A stretch of DNA of 64,000 nucleotides from Pseudomonas sp. Q2-TVG4-2 (lineage in GTDB: Bacteria > Pseudomonadota > Gammaproteobacteria > Pseudomonadales > Pseudomonadaceae), in assembly GCF_013620795.1 (NCBI RefSeq), contig NZ_LGLW01000005.1, positions 424,212 to 488,211 of the forward strand. Reading direction: 5' to 3'. Of the stretch, positions 11,925-20,592 are shown piece after piece; the stretch's first letter is position 1, and each line of letters starts with the position of its first letter. Both the position numbers and the translations under genes were made by a program. The notes beneath the pieces were generated by a model. The model searched no databases. It had not been told where the DNA came from and worked only from the letters and a program-made list of their open reading frames with translations.

Positions 11925-12165
11925 ATGCTCGACGCCATTCGCTGGATGCCGACCTGATCCGTCGCTACGATCAGGCTGGGCCGCGCTATTGGTCTTATCC
12001 GACAGCTCGCCAGTTTGGCCGCCTGGGTCCCTTCGATCTCTGGCGAAGGAAATCGAGCTGACCGCCTGCCATCTCGGAGCTGATCAGGTGGTTGAGCAGT
12101 TGCACTTTGGGCGGCACACCGAACTTCCTTGGCCATGGCGAACTGCGCAACCTGCGACTGTTTGT
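11925..12165 (+). pseudogene. hemN: Fossil of hemN (oxygen-independent coproporphyrinogen III oxidase)
   Basis: Three stretches match HemN in order but in different frames. MLDAIRW starts at 11925; one base appears lost at about 11945. The next frame then reads DADLIRRYDQAGPRYWSYP, followed by TARQFG-LGPFDLW. After a deletion the text resumes near 12045 as KEIEL-HLGADQVVEQLHFG, then degenerates through the former GGGTPTFLS motif. The radical-SAM cysteine region that lies between these blocks in HemN is absent, as is everything after about residue 110. Roughly 240 of an expected 1380 bases remain. The enzyme lets heme be made without oxygen, so its loss would require the oxygen-dependent HemF route unless another copy exists. 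Confidence 0.9.
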
Positions 12166-12233
12166 GCCAATTGGCCTATGAGGGCTCCCTGAGTTAATCT
12201 TGCACATCCCGTAAGGTTTTTCATGCACCGCTT

Positions 12234-12671
12234 ATGCCCGAGTCGATCAAGGTCCGCAAGCAGCCGCAGCCGCAAGCGCATTGCAAGGACTGCAGCCGGT
12301 CCGGCCGTTGTCTGCCCCTTTCGTTGAACATGCAGGACATGGAAGCGTTGGATCATATCGTCAAGCGAGGTCGCCCCCTGAAGAAGGGGGAAATGCTTTT
12401 CCGTCAGGGCGATGCGTTCAGCTCCGTGTTTGCCATCCGCTCCGGGGCCTTGCGCACTTTCAGCGTTGCCGGCGCTGGAGAGGAGCAAATCACAGGCTTT
12501 CACATGCCCAGCGATGAAATCGGCAGCTATCTGGGCCTCGCAGTCGAGACGGTGTCCCATGTATTTACCCGCTGGCAGGCGAACGGCCTGCTGGAAGCCG
12601 AAGGCAAGGAAGTACGCATCCTCGATTCCATTCGCCTATGCGCCCTCGCGGGCGGAAACATGGACGCTTGA
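12234..12671 (+). pseudogene. anr: anr, FNR-type oxygen regulator with large in-frame internal deletion
   Basis: ANR is the [4Fe-4S] oxygen-sensing transcription activator of anaerobic genes. This open frame codes 145 residues instead of about 244. The N-terminus is good, with three cluster cysteines (Cys17, 20, 26) and the start of the cyclic-nucleotide-type barrel through EEQITGFHMPS. It then jumps directly to [15 protein letters not shown], the helix-turn-helix. About 100 residues are missing: the rest of the barrel, the fourth cluster cysteine and the dimerisation helix. The recognition helix reads [11 protein letters not shown] where FNR/ANR proteins have VET[VI]SR, so the base-contact arginine is histidine. 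The position before apt is the usual anr site. The product is very unlikely to sense oxygen or dimerise. Confidence 0.93.
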
Positions 12672-12688
12672 CGCGCCCGGAGCCCGTT

Positions 12689-13237
12689 ATGATTTTCGAC
12701 GAGTTTTCCATCAAGAAACTGATTCGCCCGGTCCCGGATTTCCCTAAGCCAGGCGTAGTATTCCGAGACATCACGCCACTCTTGCAATCGCCAAAAGCCC
12801 TGCGCATGGTGGCGGACAGCCTGATCCAACGCTATGTCGAAACCGACTTCAGCCACGTTGGTGCACTGGACGCTCGTGGTTTCATAATCGGCTCGATAAT
12901 CGCCTACGAACTGAACAGACCGCTGATTCTGTTCCGCAAGAAAGGCAAACTCCCGGCCGACGTGCTGGCAGCCTCTTATAGCACCGAGTACGGAGAAGCC
13001 TTCCTCGAAGTCCACGCAGACAGCCTCTGCGAAGGCGATTCGGTATTGCTACTGGACGACTTGATCGCAACCGGCGGCACGCTGGTGGCCGCTGCTCAAC
13101 TGGTTCGCCGCATGGGCGCGCAGATTCATGAAGCCGCTGCGATCATCGACCTGCCCGAACTGGGGGGATCACGCAAACTGCAAGACATGGGCATCCCCAC
13201 CTTCACCCTCACCGCGTTCGAGCTGAACGAGCGCTAG
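12689..13237 (+). CDS. apt: Adenine phosphoribosyltransferase
   Basis: Apt salvages adenine to AMP using PRPP in the cytoplasm. The protein is 182 residues, the usual length. The PRPP-binding loop is [14 protein letters not shown], and the N-terminal [21 protein letters not shown] is a family signature, as is [10 protein letters not shown]. The ATG at 12689 is chosen because GGAG lies 7 bases upstream and homology begins there; an earlier in-frame start at 12638 would overlap anr and adds unrelated residues. It starts 17 bases after the deleted anr and ends 2 bases before the SCO1-like gene. Confidence 0.96.
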   Translation: MIFDEFSIKKLIRPVPDFPKPGVVFRDITPLLQSPKALRMVADSLIQRYVETDFSHVGALDARGFIIGSIIAYELNRPLILFRKKGKLPADVLAASYSTEYGEAFLEVHADSLCEGDSVLLLDDLIATGGTLVAAAQLVRRMGAQIHEAAAIIDLPELGGSRKLQDMGIPTFTLTAFELNER

Positions 13238-13239
13238 CC

Positions 13240-13857
13240 GTGTTCCGCAAGACAGCGATGACCATTCGCTGCGCAGCGCTGCTGGGCCTGCTTGCATGCA
13301 GCTCAATTTCGCATGCATTCGATCGCAACGCCTTGCTTGATGAGGCCAACCTGCTGCTTCTGCCGCGCGAGCGGCAGTTACCGAATGTGGAACTGATAAA
13401 TGAACAGGGTCAGGCCATCAGCACCGATGCTTTGCGCGGCCGCTGGCATCTCCTGTTCTTCGGATTCACGGCGTGCCCGGACGTTTGCCCTACCACGCTG
13501 AGCGATATGCGCCGGCTGTTCGGCCAGTTGCCACGGGAGGCTCGCGAACAACTCCAGCTGGTGCTGGTCAGCGCCGATCCGGCACGCGACACGCCCGAAG
13601 CGCTGCGCACTTACTTGAATTATTACCGAGCGGGCTTCAAGGGATTAACGGGCGATATGGCGCAACTGCAGAAGCTATCCAAAGCGCTGGGCCTTCCTTT
13701 CATCCCGGCAACGGAAACCGGGGGCGAATACAGCGTCAGCCACAGCGGGAATCTGGCGATTGTCGGCCCCGACGGAAGTCTTCGCGGCCATATCCGCGCC
13801 CCGCTCAAGCTCGACGGGCTGCGCCAGGCCTTGCCTCAGCTAATCGAAGCCGAGTGA
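13240..13857 (+). CDS. SCO1/SenC-family copper chaperone or thiol protein
   Basis: SCO1/SenC proteins deliver copper to heme-copper oxidases or act as thiol-disulfide proteins in the periplasm. This 205-residue protein has an N-terminal signal (basic MFRKTAMTIR, then a hydrophobic stretch ALLGLLAC). That stretch could be cleaved at SHA-F or lipidated at Cys20. The metal site is complete: CPDVC (Cys79, Cys83) and His168 in SVSHSG. The GTG start at 13240 gives the best signal peptide; an ATG at 13258 is the alternative. It lies only 2 bases after apt, and its nearness to the cco genes makes a role in oxidase copper supply plausible. Confidence 0.88.
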   Translation: MFRKTAMTIRCAALLGLLACSSISHAFDRNALLDEANLLLLPRERQLPNVELINEQGQAISTDALRGRWHLLFFGFTACPDVCPTTLSDMRRLFGQLPREAREQLQLVLVSADPARDTPEALRTYLNYYRAGFKGLTGDMAQLQKLSKALGLPFIPATETGGEYSVSHSGNLAIVGPDGSLRGHIRAPLKLDGLRQALPQLIEAE

Positions 13858-13876
13858 GATTCCTTCCGGACAGTCC

Positions 13877-14581
13877 TTAGTGACAGTCCAACGTTTCAGC
13901 GAGCACATAGGCCTGGAAGGCGACTTCGTCGATCCAATGCTGAGTGATCTCAGCCAGCGTCCTCTGGCCTTGATCGCTGGATATGATCTGCTCGATCTGT
14001 TGTCGCAGTGTCGCGTCTTCCGCCTCGATCCGCAGCGTAAGAGTGGCTTCTTCCAGCTCTGGCAGTAGCCGGTTGTAGCGACGCCACTCGGGCAGAACGG
14101 CGATCTGTTGCAGCAACAGACGATCATCCACCACCGCCTGGCATTCGCCGAGCTTCAGCCCGATCAGCGCTTGTGCCGCACTGGGATAGACGCGAGCAAT
14201 GCCGCCAAAGCGGGACACGACAATAGCTGAATGAGGGCTTCCCGCCGTGATGCAGAACGGCTTGTCGGCTAGGTCCGCCCAGTCAGTAGGGCCCGCTTCG
14301 GCTGCCGTCAGCGCCCCGACATCGCTGGAATAATAAGAAGGTCCCGATGCAACCGCTCCGATACGTAGATCGGTTTGCGCGGGCGTGTCGACCAGCGCAA
14401 TATCGCGACCCAGTGCCTCAGCCAGCCCAGCCAGCCAAGAGGCCTCGAACCCCTCGGCGACCAACTCCGTTTCCGCCGCTTTCAGTGGTCGATAATCGCC
14501 AACCGGCACGGCTTCCAGAGGCGCAGCCAGCACCCTGATCGGGACTATCAGCACGAGCATCAGCCGCAGCAGACAAGGCAT
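13877..14581 (-). CDS. Periplasmic solute-binding protein (family 3-like) at the tail of an ABC transporter operon
   Basis: A 234-residue secreted protein with signal MPCLLRLMLVLIVPIRVLAAP, followed by a fold resembling amino-acid-type (SBP_bac_3) binding proteins: PLKAAETELVAEGFEASWLAGLAEALG near the N-terminus and a hinge region with DWADLADKPFCITAGS. It is shorter than classical members. The ATG at 14581 is chosen because the signal peptide starts there; an upstream frame to 14653 overlaps the permease gene. It lies 13 bases after the permease stop and so is probably the last gene of the transporter operon. Ligand unknown. Confidence 0.75.
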   Translation of the reverse strand: MPCLLRLMLVLIVPIRVLAAPLEAVPVGDYRPLKAAETELVAEGFEASWLAGLAEALGRDIALVDTPAQTDLRIGAVASGPSYYSSDVGALTAAEAGPTDWADLADKPFCITAGSPHSAIVVSRFGGIARVYPSAAQALIGLKLGECQAVVDDRLLLQQIAVLPEWRRYNRLLPELEEATLTLRIEAEDATLRQQIEQIISSDQGQRTLAEITQHWIDEVAFQAYVLAETLDCH

Positions 14582-14594
14582 CACGGCGCACCTC

Positions 14595-15368
14595 TCAGAC
14601 GTACTGGTAGCGAAGCATCCGTTGTTTGAACTTTTCCAGCACCACCTGATCAATCAGGGTCGCGAGAATGGCGATCACCAGGATGTTCATCATCACACCG
14701 ACCATGTCAGCAATCTCGCCGGAATAGGCCAGGGAGCGCCCCAGCCCCTGACCGAAACCGATCAGCATTTCCGCCGAAATTAGCGCACGCCAAGCATTAC
14801 CGAAGGCCAGCTGTGCCCCGGTGATCAGCTCCGGCATGACCGCAGGCAGATAGACGCGCCGCAGCAGCTGCCAACGCGATGCGCCCATCACCCGGGCGGC
14901 AGCCACATGGACCGGCTGCACGCTTTCGGTGGCATTCATCACCGACAGCGCCATCGGAAAGAAGGCGGCCAATGCAACCACGACGATGATGGGCAGATTG
15001 CCGAAGCCCATCACGATAAGAAATAGCGGCACCCAGGCGATGGACGGAATCGATTGAAGAATTACGATGGCCGAGCGCAAGATCTCGCGAAAGAAGAACA
15101 GCACCCCTCCCACCAGACCAAAACCGATACCAAACAGCAATGCAAAGCTGTAGCCGCTGCCCAGCCGGCTCATGCTGCCGTACAACCCGTCACGGAACGC
15201 AGGCTCCTGAACGGTGGCAAACAGCCGTTCAAAAACCACGGGAATGCCTGGCATCAGAAACGCCGGCAGGCTCCATGCCGCGATCTGCCAGATCAGCAGA
15301 ATGAAAAGAATCGCCAGCACCACGGCGAGGTATTTTTTGGGCCCGGTAAGGCGACGTCCCTGGCTCAT
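14595..15368 (-). CDS. ABC transporter permease, NitT/TauT (SsuC-like) family
   Basis: A 257-residue inner-membrane permease with about six helices and the binding-protein-dependent transport signature AARVMGASRWQLLRRVYLPA near residues 160-180, the EAA loop that docks with the ATPase. This family moves sulfonates, taurine, nitrate, pyrimidine precursors and similar organic anions. Its ATG overlaps the ATPase stop as TGATG (one shared base at 15368), so the two proteins are translationally coupled. The sequence does not indicate the substrate. Confidence 0.9.
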   Translation of the reverse strand: MSQGRRLTGPKKYLAVVLAILFILLIWQIAAWSLPAFLMPGIPVVFERLFATVQEPAFRDGLYGSMSRLGSGYSFALLFGIGFGLVGGVLFFFREILRSAIVILQSIPSIAWVPLFLIVMGFGNLPIIVVVALAAFFPMALSVMNATESVQPVHVAAARVMGASRWQLLRRVYLPAVMPELITGAQLAFGNAWRALISAEMLIGFGQGLGRSLAYSGEIADMVGVMMNILVIAILATLIDQVVLEKFKQRMLRYQYV

Positions 15369-16111
15369 CAGTGCCCTACCTCCGTCTTGATGCCCAACAA
15401 CCGCAGAATCTCGCGCCGCTCGGCTGCAAATTCGGAAAGATCGTGGCTTTTTTCGCAGTGGGTGAAATTGAAGGTCTTCAGCACTCTTGCCGGGCGCGCG
15501 CTGAATACAAGTATGTGATCGGCCAGGTACAACGCCTCGTCAACGTCATGGGTGACCAACAGCACCGTGGGTTGATGCTCATCGATCAGCTCACGCAGCA
15601 CATCCTGCAGAGCCATGCGCGTCAGTGCATCGAGCGCACCGAAGGGCTCATCGAGCAGCAGCACTTCCGGCTTGGCGATAAATGCGCGTGCCAGTGCGGT
15701 ACGTTGGCGCATACCGCCAGAGACCTGATGCGGATAGTAATGCTCGAAACCGTCCAGGCTGACCCGGGCGAGCCAGGCCTTCGCCTGCTCGAACGCATCG
15801 GCCTTGGCGGCCCCTTGAAGTTCCAACGCCATGGCGACATTGGCCTGCAGCGAAAGCCAGGGATACAGCGCATGCTCCTGAAAAACCAGAGTACGCCGAG
15901 GGCTTGGGCCAGGGATCTTCTTGCCGTCGGCGAGCACGCGCCCCGCAGTCGGATTCTCCAATCCGGCAACCAGGTGCAACAGCGTCGATTTGCCACAACC
16001 GGATGGCCCCACCAGTGCGACCAACTCGCCTTGGGCAAACTCGCCGCTGAAGCCCTTGATGACTTCGAGCTGCCCGAAATGTTTGTCTACTTCTTCAAAC
16101 CTGAGTTGCAT
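15368..16111 (-). CDS. ABC transporter ATP-binding protein, NitT/TauT (SsuB-like) family
   Basis: A 247-residue ATPase subunit with Walker A GPSGCGKST (residues 35-43), signature SGGMRQR (about 128-134), Walker B LLLDEPFGALD (about 150-160) and switch histidine in LLVTHDVDEAL. All motifs are intact. It energises the permease encoded directly downstream, and its stop codon overlaps the permease start. The gap to the upstream binding-protein gene is 96 bases. The closest families are SsuB and TauB, which import sulfonates, but NitT/TauT ATPases do not reveal substrate by themselves. Confidence 0.94.
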   Translation of the reverse strand: MQLRFEEVDKHFGQLEVIKGFSGEFAQGELVALVGPSGCGKSTLLHLVAGLENPTAGRVLADGKKIPGPSPRRTLVFQEHALYPWLSLQANVAMALELQGAAKADAFEQAKAWLARVSLDGFEHYYPHQVSGGMRQRTALARAFIAKPEVLLLDEPFGALDALTRMALQDVLRELIDEHQPTVLLVTHDVDEALYLADHILVFSARPARVLKTFNFTHCEKSHDLSEFAAERREILRLLGIKTEVGH

Positions 16112-16207
16112 AACGCTTTGAAGACCTCAAGAATCTGCCCGATCGGCAGGCTGAATGACACTGCCCGGCGCTAGGGCCGGGCAGTGTGGGAACGATCTGC
16201 CGTAGCG

Positions 16208-17197
16208 TTAGAGTTCGCGCGCCTGCTGCCAGGAAAGATCGAGAATCGCACTTGTATTGAACGGCTTGCCATCGCGTGTCTTGAGCGAGCCGAGTTCCTG
16301 AAGGATATCCGCCAGCTCCTGGATACGTGCCAGATCATCGTCGCCAAGCTTGGCAGAGAAGGTCTGGGTGGCGATGGCTTCTTCGATGACGACTTCGCGA
16401 GATAGCTCGCCGCGATGAAGCGTCTTCAGTGTCGGCTCGGCAATGAAGTAATCAGCGATAAGCTTGGCTGCTTCGCCCGGCTGGTTTTCCAGCAGCTCAA
16501 TTGCCTCGCGCTGGGCGTCCAACGATTTCCAGACCTCTTCCTTTCGCTTGTCCAGGGTTTCGCCGGAGGTAATCACCACCATGCAAGGGAATGGCCAGAC
16601 CTCGCCAATTTCGTATATCTGTTCTACCGGCGCCACCAGTTGGGCTATCCGGTCATAGGGCTCGAAGAGAAACGCCGCATCGGCGCGACCCGAGACGAGG
16701 GACTGCACCGCAACCGCCGGGCTGGTACCCATGATGTTCACTTCGCTGGGTGACAAGCCGGCGGCCTTCAACGTGACGCCCCGCAGTACCGCATCAGCCG
16801 TGCTGCCCTCTTTCTGAGAGGCGAGTATTTTGCCTTTCAGGTCGGCAATCTTCTCGATGCCGGTTCCTTCGCGAGCCACGATGGAGTGATAACCCTGTTG
16901 GGCGCCGCCGACGACCTTGAGGTCAGCGCCCTTGGAGGCCCAGGCCACAGCATTGGTGAACCCGAGGACACCCGTGTCCAGCTGGCCGCCGATGATGGCC
17001 TTGATCAGATCGGTACCGGAGCTGAATTCAACCAGCTCGACGTCCAGGCCGTGTTTTTTGTAGAACTCACCCTCGTAGGCCACCATCGCCTGGGCGTCAT
17101 CCATGACACGGATGTAACCGACTTTGAATGTTTCCTGTGCTTGAGCAAAAGTACTTAGCAACAACAGGGCGGGGACCAGCCAGAGTTTTGCCTTCAT
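16208..17197 (-). CDS. ABC transporter substrate-binding protein, NMT1/SsuA-like
   Basis: A 329-residue periplasmic binding protein with signal MKAKLWLVPALLLLSTFAQA, then QETFKVGYIRVMDD and the NMT1-type core (GLDVELVEFSSGTDLIKAIIGGQLDTGVLGF). The ATG at 17197 is chosen for its signal peptide and GAGGT ribosome site; a much longer upstream frame to 17500 crosses the promoter and part of recR and is not credible. It is the first gene of the operon that continues with ATPase, permease and a second binding protein. Family members bind sulfonates, taurine, nitrate or thiamine precursors; no ligand can be assigned here. Confidence 0.9.
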   Translation of the reverse strand: MKAKLWLVPALLLLSTFAQAQETFKVGYIRVMDDAQAMVAYEGEFYKKHGLDVELVEFSSGTDLIKAIIGGQLDTGVLGFTNAVAWASKGADLKVVGGAQQGYHSIVAREGTGIEKIADLKGKILASQKEGSTADAVLRGVTLKAAGLSPSEVNIMGTSPAVAVQSLVSGRADAAFLFEPYDRIAQLVAPVEQIYEIGEVWPFPCMVVITSGETLDKRKEEVWKSLDAQREAIELLENQPGEAAKLIADYFIAEPTLKTLHRGELSREVVIEEAIATQTFSAKLGDDDLARIQELADILQELGSLKTRDGKPFNTSAILDLSWQQAREL

Positions 17198-17226
17198 TAT
17201 CGACCTCGAGTTCGTCGTCACTACCA

Positions 17227-17353
17227 GGTTATAACCAAAAGAAAGCAAATAATTACCTTCTGTTATAAGTCGTTTCTGGCTTAGAACTTTACACGAAGTT
17301 TTTACTAATCGGCACCACCTAGCCGCCATAAGCCACAAACATGTGGTTATAAG
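17227..17353. promoter_or_regulatory. Three TTATAA-centred palindromes before the ABC transporter operon
   Basis: GGTTATAACC at 17227-17236 is a perfect 10-bp palindrome. TGTTATAAGT (17261-17270) and GGTTATAAGT (17345-17354) repeat the core. They lie in the 210-base promoter region between recR and the binding-protein gene, in a locally AT-rich stretch. The spacing suggests operators for a regulator not encoded next door, but one could instead be part of a promoter. Confidence 0.45.
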
Positions 17354-17405
17354 TTTGCGGCTGTCATGTGCTACGGCCACGGCACCGCCAGAGCTGCTCC
17401 ACAGC

Positions 17406-18005
17406 TCAGAGCGTAATGGTTTTTCGTCCGGCCAATGCATGGGCGAGCGTGCCGCCATCCACCAGATCAAGTTCGCCGCCCAGCGGCACGCCATGGGCAA
17501 TACGGCTAAGCGTCAGGCCCTTCGGAATCAGTAACTGGGCGATGTAGTGGGCGGTCGCCTCACCTTCGACGGTGGGGTTGGTTGCCAATATCGCCTCGCT
17601 GAAATTGCCGTCAGCCACCCGTACGAGCAGTTCGGGAATCCCGATGGCTTCGGGGCCCAGGCCATCGAGCGGAGACAGATGACCCTTGAGAACGAAGTAG
17701 CGGCCGCGGAAGCCTGTCTGCTCAACAGCGAATACATCCACCGGGCTCTGTACGATACACAGCAGTGAATCGTCCCGCCGCGGGTCGGCACATTGCGGAC
17801 AGAGCTCATCCTCGCTCAACGTACGGCACTGACGACAATAACCCACCTCCTCCATGGCTCGCGTAAGCGCATGAGCCAATCGCAGCCCGCCGCTGCGGTC
17901 ACGCTCAAGCATCTGCAACGCCATGCGCTGAGCGGTCTTCTGCCCCACACCGGGGAGAATGCGCAGCGCATCGATGAGTTGGCGAATCAGTGGACTGAAG
18001 GACAT
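17406..18005 (-). CDS. recR: Recombination protein RecR
   Basis: RecR acts with RecF and RecO to load RecA on gapped DNA. The 199-residue protein has the N-terminal helix-hairpin-helix region [19 protein letters not shown], a four-cysteine zinc finger (Cys57, 60, 69, 72 in [17 protein letters not shown]) and a Toprim domain ([18 protein letters not shown]). Length is standard. It is downstream of ybaB and dnaX in the conserved dnaX-ybaB-recR order, separated from ybaB by 97 bases. Confidence 0.97.
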   Translation of the reverse strand: MSFSPLIRQLIDALRILPGVGQKTAQRMALQMLERDRSGGLRLAHALTRAMEEVGYCRQCRTLSEDELCPQCADPRRDDSLLCIVQSPVDVFAVEQTGFRGRYFVLKGHLSPLDGLGPEAIGIPELLVRVADGNFSEAILATNPTVEGEATAHYIAQLLIPKGLTLSRIAHGVPLGGELDLVDGGTLAHALAGRKTITL

Positions 18006-18102
18006 GGAAATCTCGGCGAAGCTGAAAATTGAAGCTGCCAGGCCGCGACCAATCTCGCCGCTTCAGCAAGCCCTAGCTTGTTACTCGCAGCTCATGGTGC
18101 CT

Positions 18103-18429
18103 TCAGAACGGCATTTTGAAACCCGGCGGCAACTGCATGCCATCGGTCATGCCGGACATTTTCTCTTTGCTGTTCTGTTCGATCTTGCGCACGGCGTCGT
18201 TCACCGCAGCGGCGATCAAATCTTCGAGGATTTCCTTGTCTTCCTGCATCAGGCTGTCGTCCAGGCTGACGCGCTTGACGTCGTGCCGACCGTTCATCAC
18301 GACACTCACCAAGCCGGCGCCGGACTGGCCGGTTACCTCTGCGTTGGCCAGTTCTTCCTGCATCTTCTGCATTTTTTCCTGCATCTGCTGTGCCTGCTTC
18401 ATCAGGCCGGCCATGCCACCTTTCATCAT
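18103..18429 (-). CDS. Nucleoid-associated protein YbaB/EbfC family
   Basis: A 108-residue DNA-binding protein with the family N-terminus rich in Met, Gln and Lys ([26 protein letters not shown] forms the long first helix) and the core [26 protein letters not shown]. YbaB/EbfC dimers bind DNA as tweezer-like proteins with broad effects on expression. It sits between dnaX (14 bases upstream) and recR, the order conserved in proteobacteria, and is very likely co-transcribed with dnaX. Confidence 0.95.
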   Translation of the reverse strand: MMKGGMAGLMKQAQQMQEKMQKMQEELANAEVTGQSGAGLVSVVMNGRHDVKRVSLDDSLMQEDKEILEDLIAAAVNDAVRKIEQNSKEKMSGMTDGMQLPPGFKMPF

Positions 18430-18443
18430 GGGATCTACCTCGA

Positions 18444-20477
18444 TCAGGGTTCGGAGTGTTCTACGGGTTCGATGGTACCGTCGCGAATGACGGCGGCGAA
18501 CTGTTGCATCAGTTGCTGCACCACAGGGTCGGCCTGGATCGACTGTTCTGCCGCCCGTTGACGTTCACCGCGGCGGCGCGCAGCCGCCTGGGCAGGTGTC
18601 TCCTGTTGTGGAGTCTGCAGCTCGATATCCAGCTGCAATGTGCGCCCGTGGTACTGATTCAGTGCGTCGTTCAAGCGCCGATGCTGAGTCGCATTGAACA
18701 GCGCACTTTGCGCCGGGTCCAGGTGCATAAGCCAGCGATCGCCGTCTACGGAAATCAATGTGCAATTGGCCGCGATGCTGCCGGTCAGGCCGCCCAAGCC
18801 AAGCTTGAGATAAATATCGAGCCATTCGGCGGCCAGACCCGTCGCGGGCTCGATCGCCGGAGCGGGCTCAGCGGTCTGCGGTTCCGGCGTCAAATCATCC
18901 AGCCCATCAAGATAGGCTTCGGCCTGGGTTTCGACCTCGAAGTAATCCTCGTCGGTCAAGGGGGGCTCATCATCGTCCGGCTCGATCACCTCGACGACTG
19001 TAGCAATATGTTCAGGCTTAGCAACCGGCGCGGCCCGCTGCTCCAATGTCTCGCTCTCTACCGCGATTGGCGCCGTGTCCGGCGGCTCGTTCCAAGGCAC
19101 GTCGACGACTGGCGGAGCGGGTTCCGGCTTTGCAGGCTCGGGCAAAGCATCAACCGGCACGGCATTCATTGCGGGCACCGGTGTCGGCGCGGGAATGACA
19201 TCTGCCGGAGCGGGAGCCGGTTCCGCTTGTTGCATGGATGGAGAGGTAATGACAGCGGACTGCGCCGGCATCACCGCTACTGCAACCGGCGCAGCCGATG
19301 TTGCTGTGCCGGCCACGTCCGCTGTTCTGGAATCAGTCGTGGCCGGACTGATTCCCAAGCTCTTTAGTGATGTTCGCGGTGCGTCTTCACTGTCGGCAGG
19401 TCGAAACGCAAGCATGCGCAGCAGAACCATTTCAAAGCCACTACGCGGATCGGGTGCCAGTGGCAGATCGCGCCGCCCAATCAGGCCCATCTGGTAGTAG
19501 AACTGTACGTCTTCGGCTGGTAATGCCTGCGCCAGCGCCAACACCCGGTCGCGATCGCCCTGCCCGTTGTCCACTGCATCCGGCAATGCCTGAGCAACTG
19601 CGACACGATGCAAAACATTAAGCATTTCCGCCAGCACACCCCCCCAATCGGGGCCCTGTTCGGCGAGGTGGCGAACCGCTTCAAGCAGCGCCCGCGCATC
19701 GCCTTCCAGCAACGCCTGCAGCACCCCATAAACCTGCCCGTGATCGAGGGTACCGAGCATGCTGCGAACATCGGCAGCGAGCACCTTACCCTCACCAAAG
19801 GCAATCGCCTGGTCGGTCAGGCTCATGGCATCGCGCATCGAGCCATCGGCGGCGCGGCCGAGCAGCCAGAGCGCATCCTCCTCGAAGGGCACCTGTTCGA
19901 CGCCAAGCACGTGGGTCAGGTGTTCGACCACGCGTTCGGGCGGCATGTTCTTCAACGAGAATTGCAGGCAGCGCGAAAGGATAGTCACTGGTAGTTTCTG
20001 CGGGTCCGTCGTGGCCAGCAGGAATTTGACGTGTGGTGGCGGCTCCTCAAGGGTCTTGAGCAGCGCATTGAACGAGTGCGACGAGAGCATGTGAACTTCG
20101 TCGATCAGGTAAACCTTGTAACGGCCGCGGCTGGGCGCGTACTGCACGTTGTCCAACAGCTCGCGGGTATCCTCGACCTTGGTACGGCTCGCGGCGTCGA
20201 CCTCGATCAGATCGACGAAACGGCCCTCGTCAATCTCGCGGCAGACCGAGCACTCGCCGCAGGGCGTAGAGCTGATGCCAGTCTCGCAGTTCAGGCACTT
20301 GGCGATGATCCGCGCGATGGTGGTCTTGCCGACCCCGCGCGTTCCTGTGAACAGGTAGGCATGGTGCAGGCGCTGGCTATCCAGTGCATTGATCAGGGCC
20401 TTGAGCACATGCGTCTGCCCGACCATTTCGCGGAACGAGCGCGGACGCCATTTACGGGCTAGTACCTGATAACTCAT
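18444..20477 (-). CDS. dnaX: DNA polymerase III subunits tau (and gamma)
   Basis: DnaX is the clamp-loader ATPase of the replicative polymerase. The 677-residue protein has Walker [10 protein letters not shown] (45-53), a zinc module (Cys64, 73, 76, 79), and the sensor region [24 protein letters not shown] long Ala/Pro/Glu-rich linker runs from about residue 370 to 540, followed by the conserved C-terminal tau domain that contacts the alpha subunit. I saw no A6G-type slippery heptamer, so a frameshifted gamma form is not evident. The gene starts the dnaX-ybaB-recR operon; ATG at 20477. Confidence 0.96.
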   Translation of the reverse strand: MSYQVLARKWRPRSFREMVGQTHVLKALINALDSQRLHHAYLFTGTRGVGKTTIARIIAKCLNCETGISSTPCGECSVCREIDEGRFVDLIEVDAASRTKVEDTRELLDNVQYAPSRGRYKVYLIDEVHMLSSHSFNALLKTLEEPPPHVKFLLATTDPQKLPVTILSRCLQFSLKNMPPERVVEHLTHVLGVEQVPFEEDALWLLGRAADGSMRDAMSLTDQAIAFGEGKVLAADVRSMLGTLDHGQVYGVLQALLEGDARALLEAVRHLAEQGPDWGGVLAEMLNVLHRVAVAQALPDAVDNGQGDRDRVLALAQALPAEDVQFYYQMGLIGRRDLPLAPDPRSGFEMVLLRMLAFRPADSEDAPRTSLKSLGISPATTDSRTADVAGTATSAAPVAVAVMPAQSAVITSPSMQQAEPAPAPADVIPAPTPVPAMNAVPVDALPEPAKPEPAPPVVDVPWNEPPDTAPIAVESETLEQRAAPVAKPEHIATVVEVIEPDDDEPPLTDEDYFEVETQAEAYLDGLDDLTPEPQTAEPAPAIEPATGLAAEWLDIYLKLGLGGLTGSIAANCTLISVDGDRWLMHLDPAQSALFNATQHRRLNDALNQYHGRTLQLDIELQTPQQETPAQAAARRRGERQRAAEQSIQADPVVQQLMQQFAAVIRDGTIEPVEHSEP

Positions 20478-20592
20478 AACACCATCGCGGGATAAAGCAG
20501 AGGACGGGTAATGCTAGCGGAGCAGGCCGCAAATTGCATCCGACCTGTCGTTCGCAACCCGAATGCATCTCACAATCGGACTCGCCACGAGA

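Noticed and set aside
16208..17500. Long form of the NMT1-type binding protein starting at 17500
   Set aside because: The extra 101 residues cross the promoter and the end of recR; the signal peptide and ribosome site at 17197 fix the real start.
18444..20477. Programmed frameshift signal in dnaX for a gamma subunit
   Set aside because: No run of six adenines followed by G was seen on the coding strand, so there is no basis for the E. coli-type signal; other mechanisms cannot be judged.
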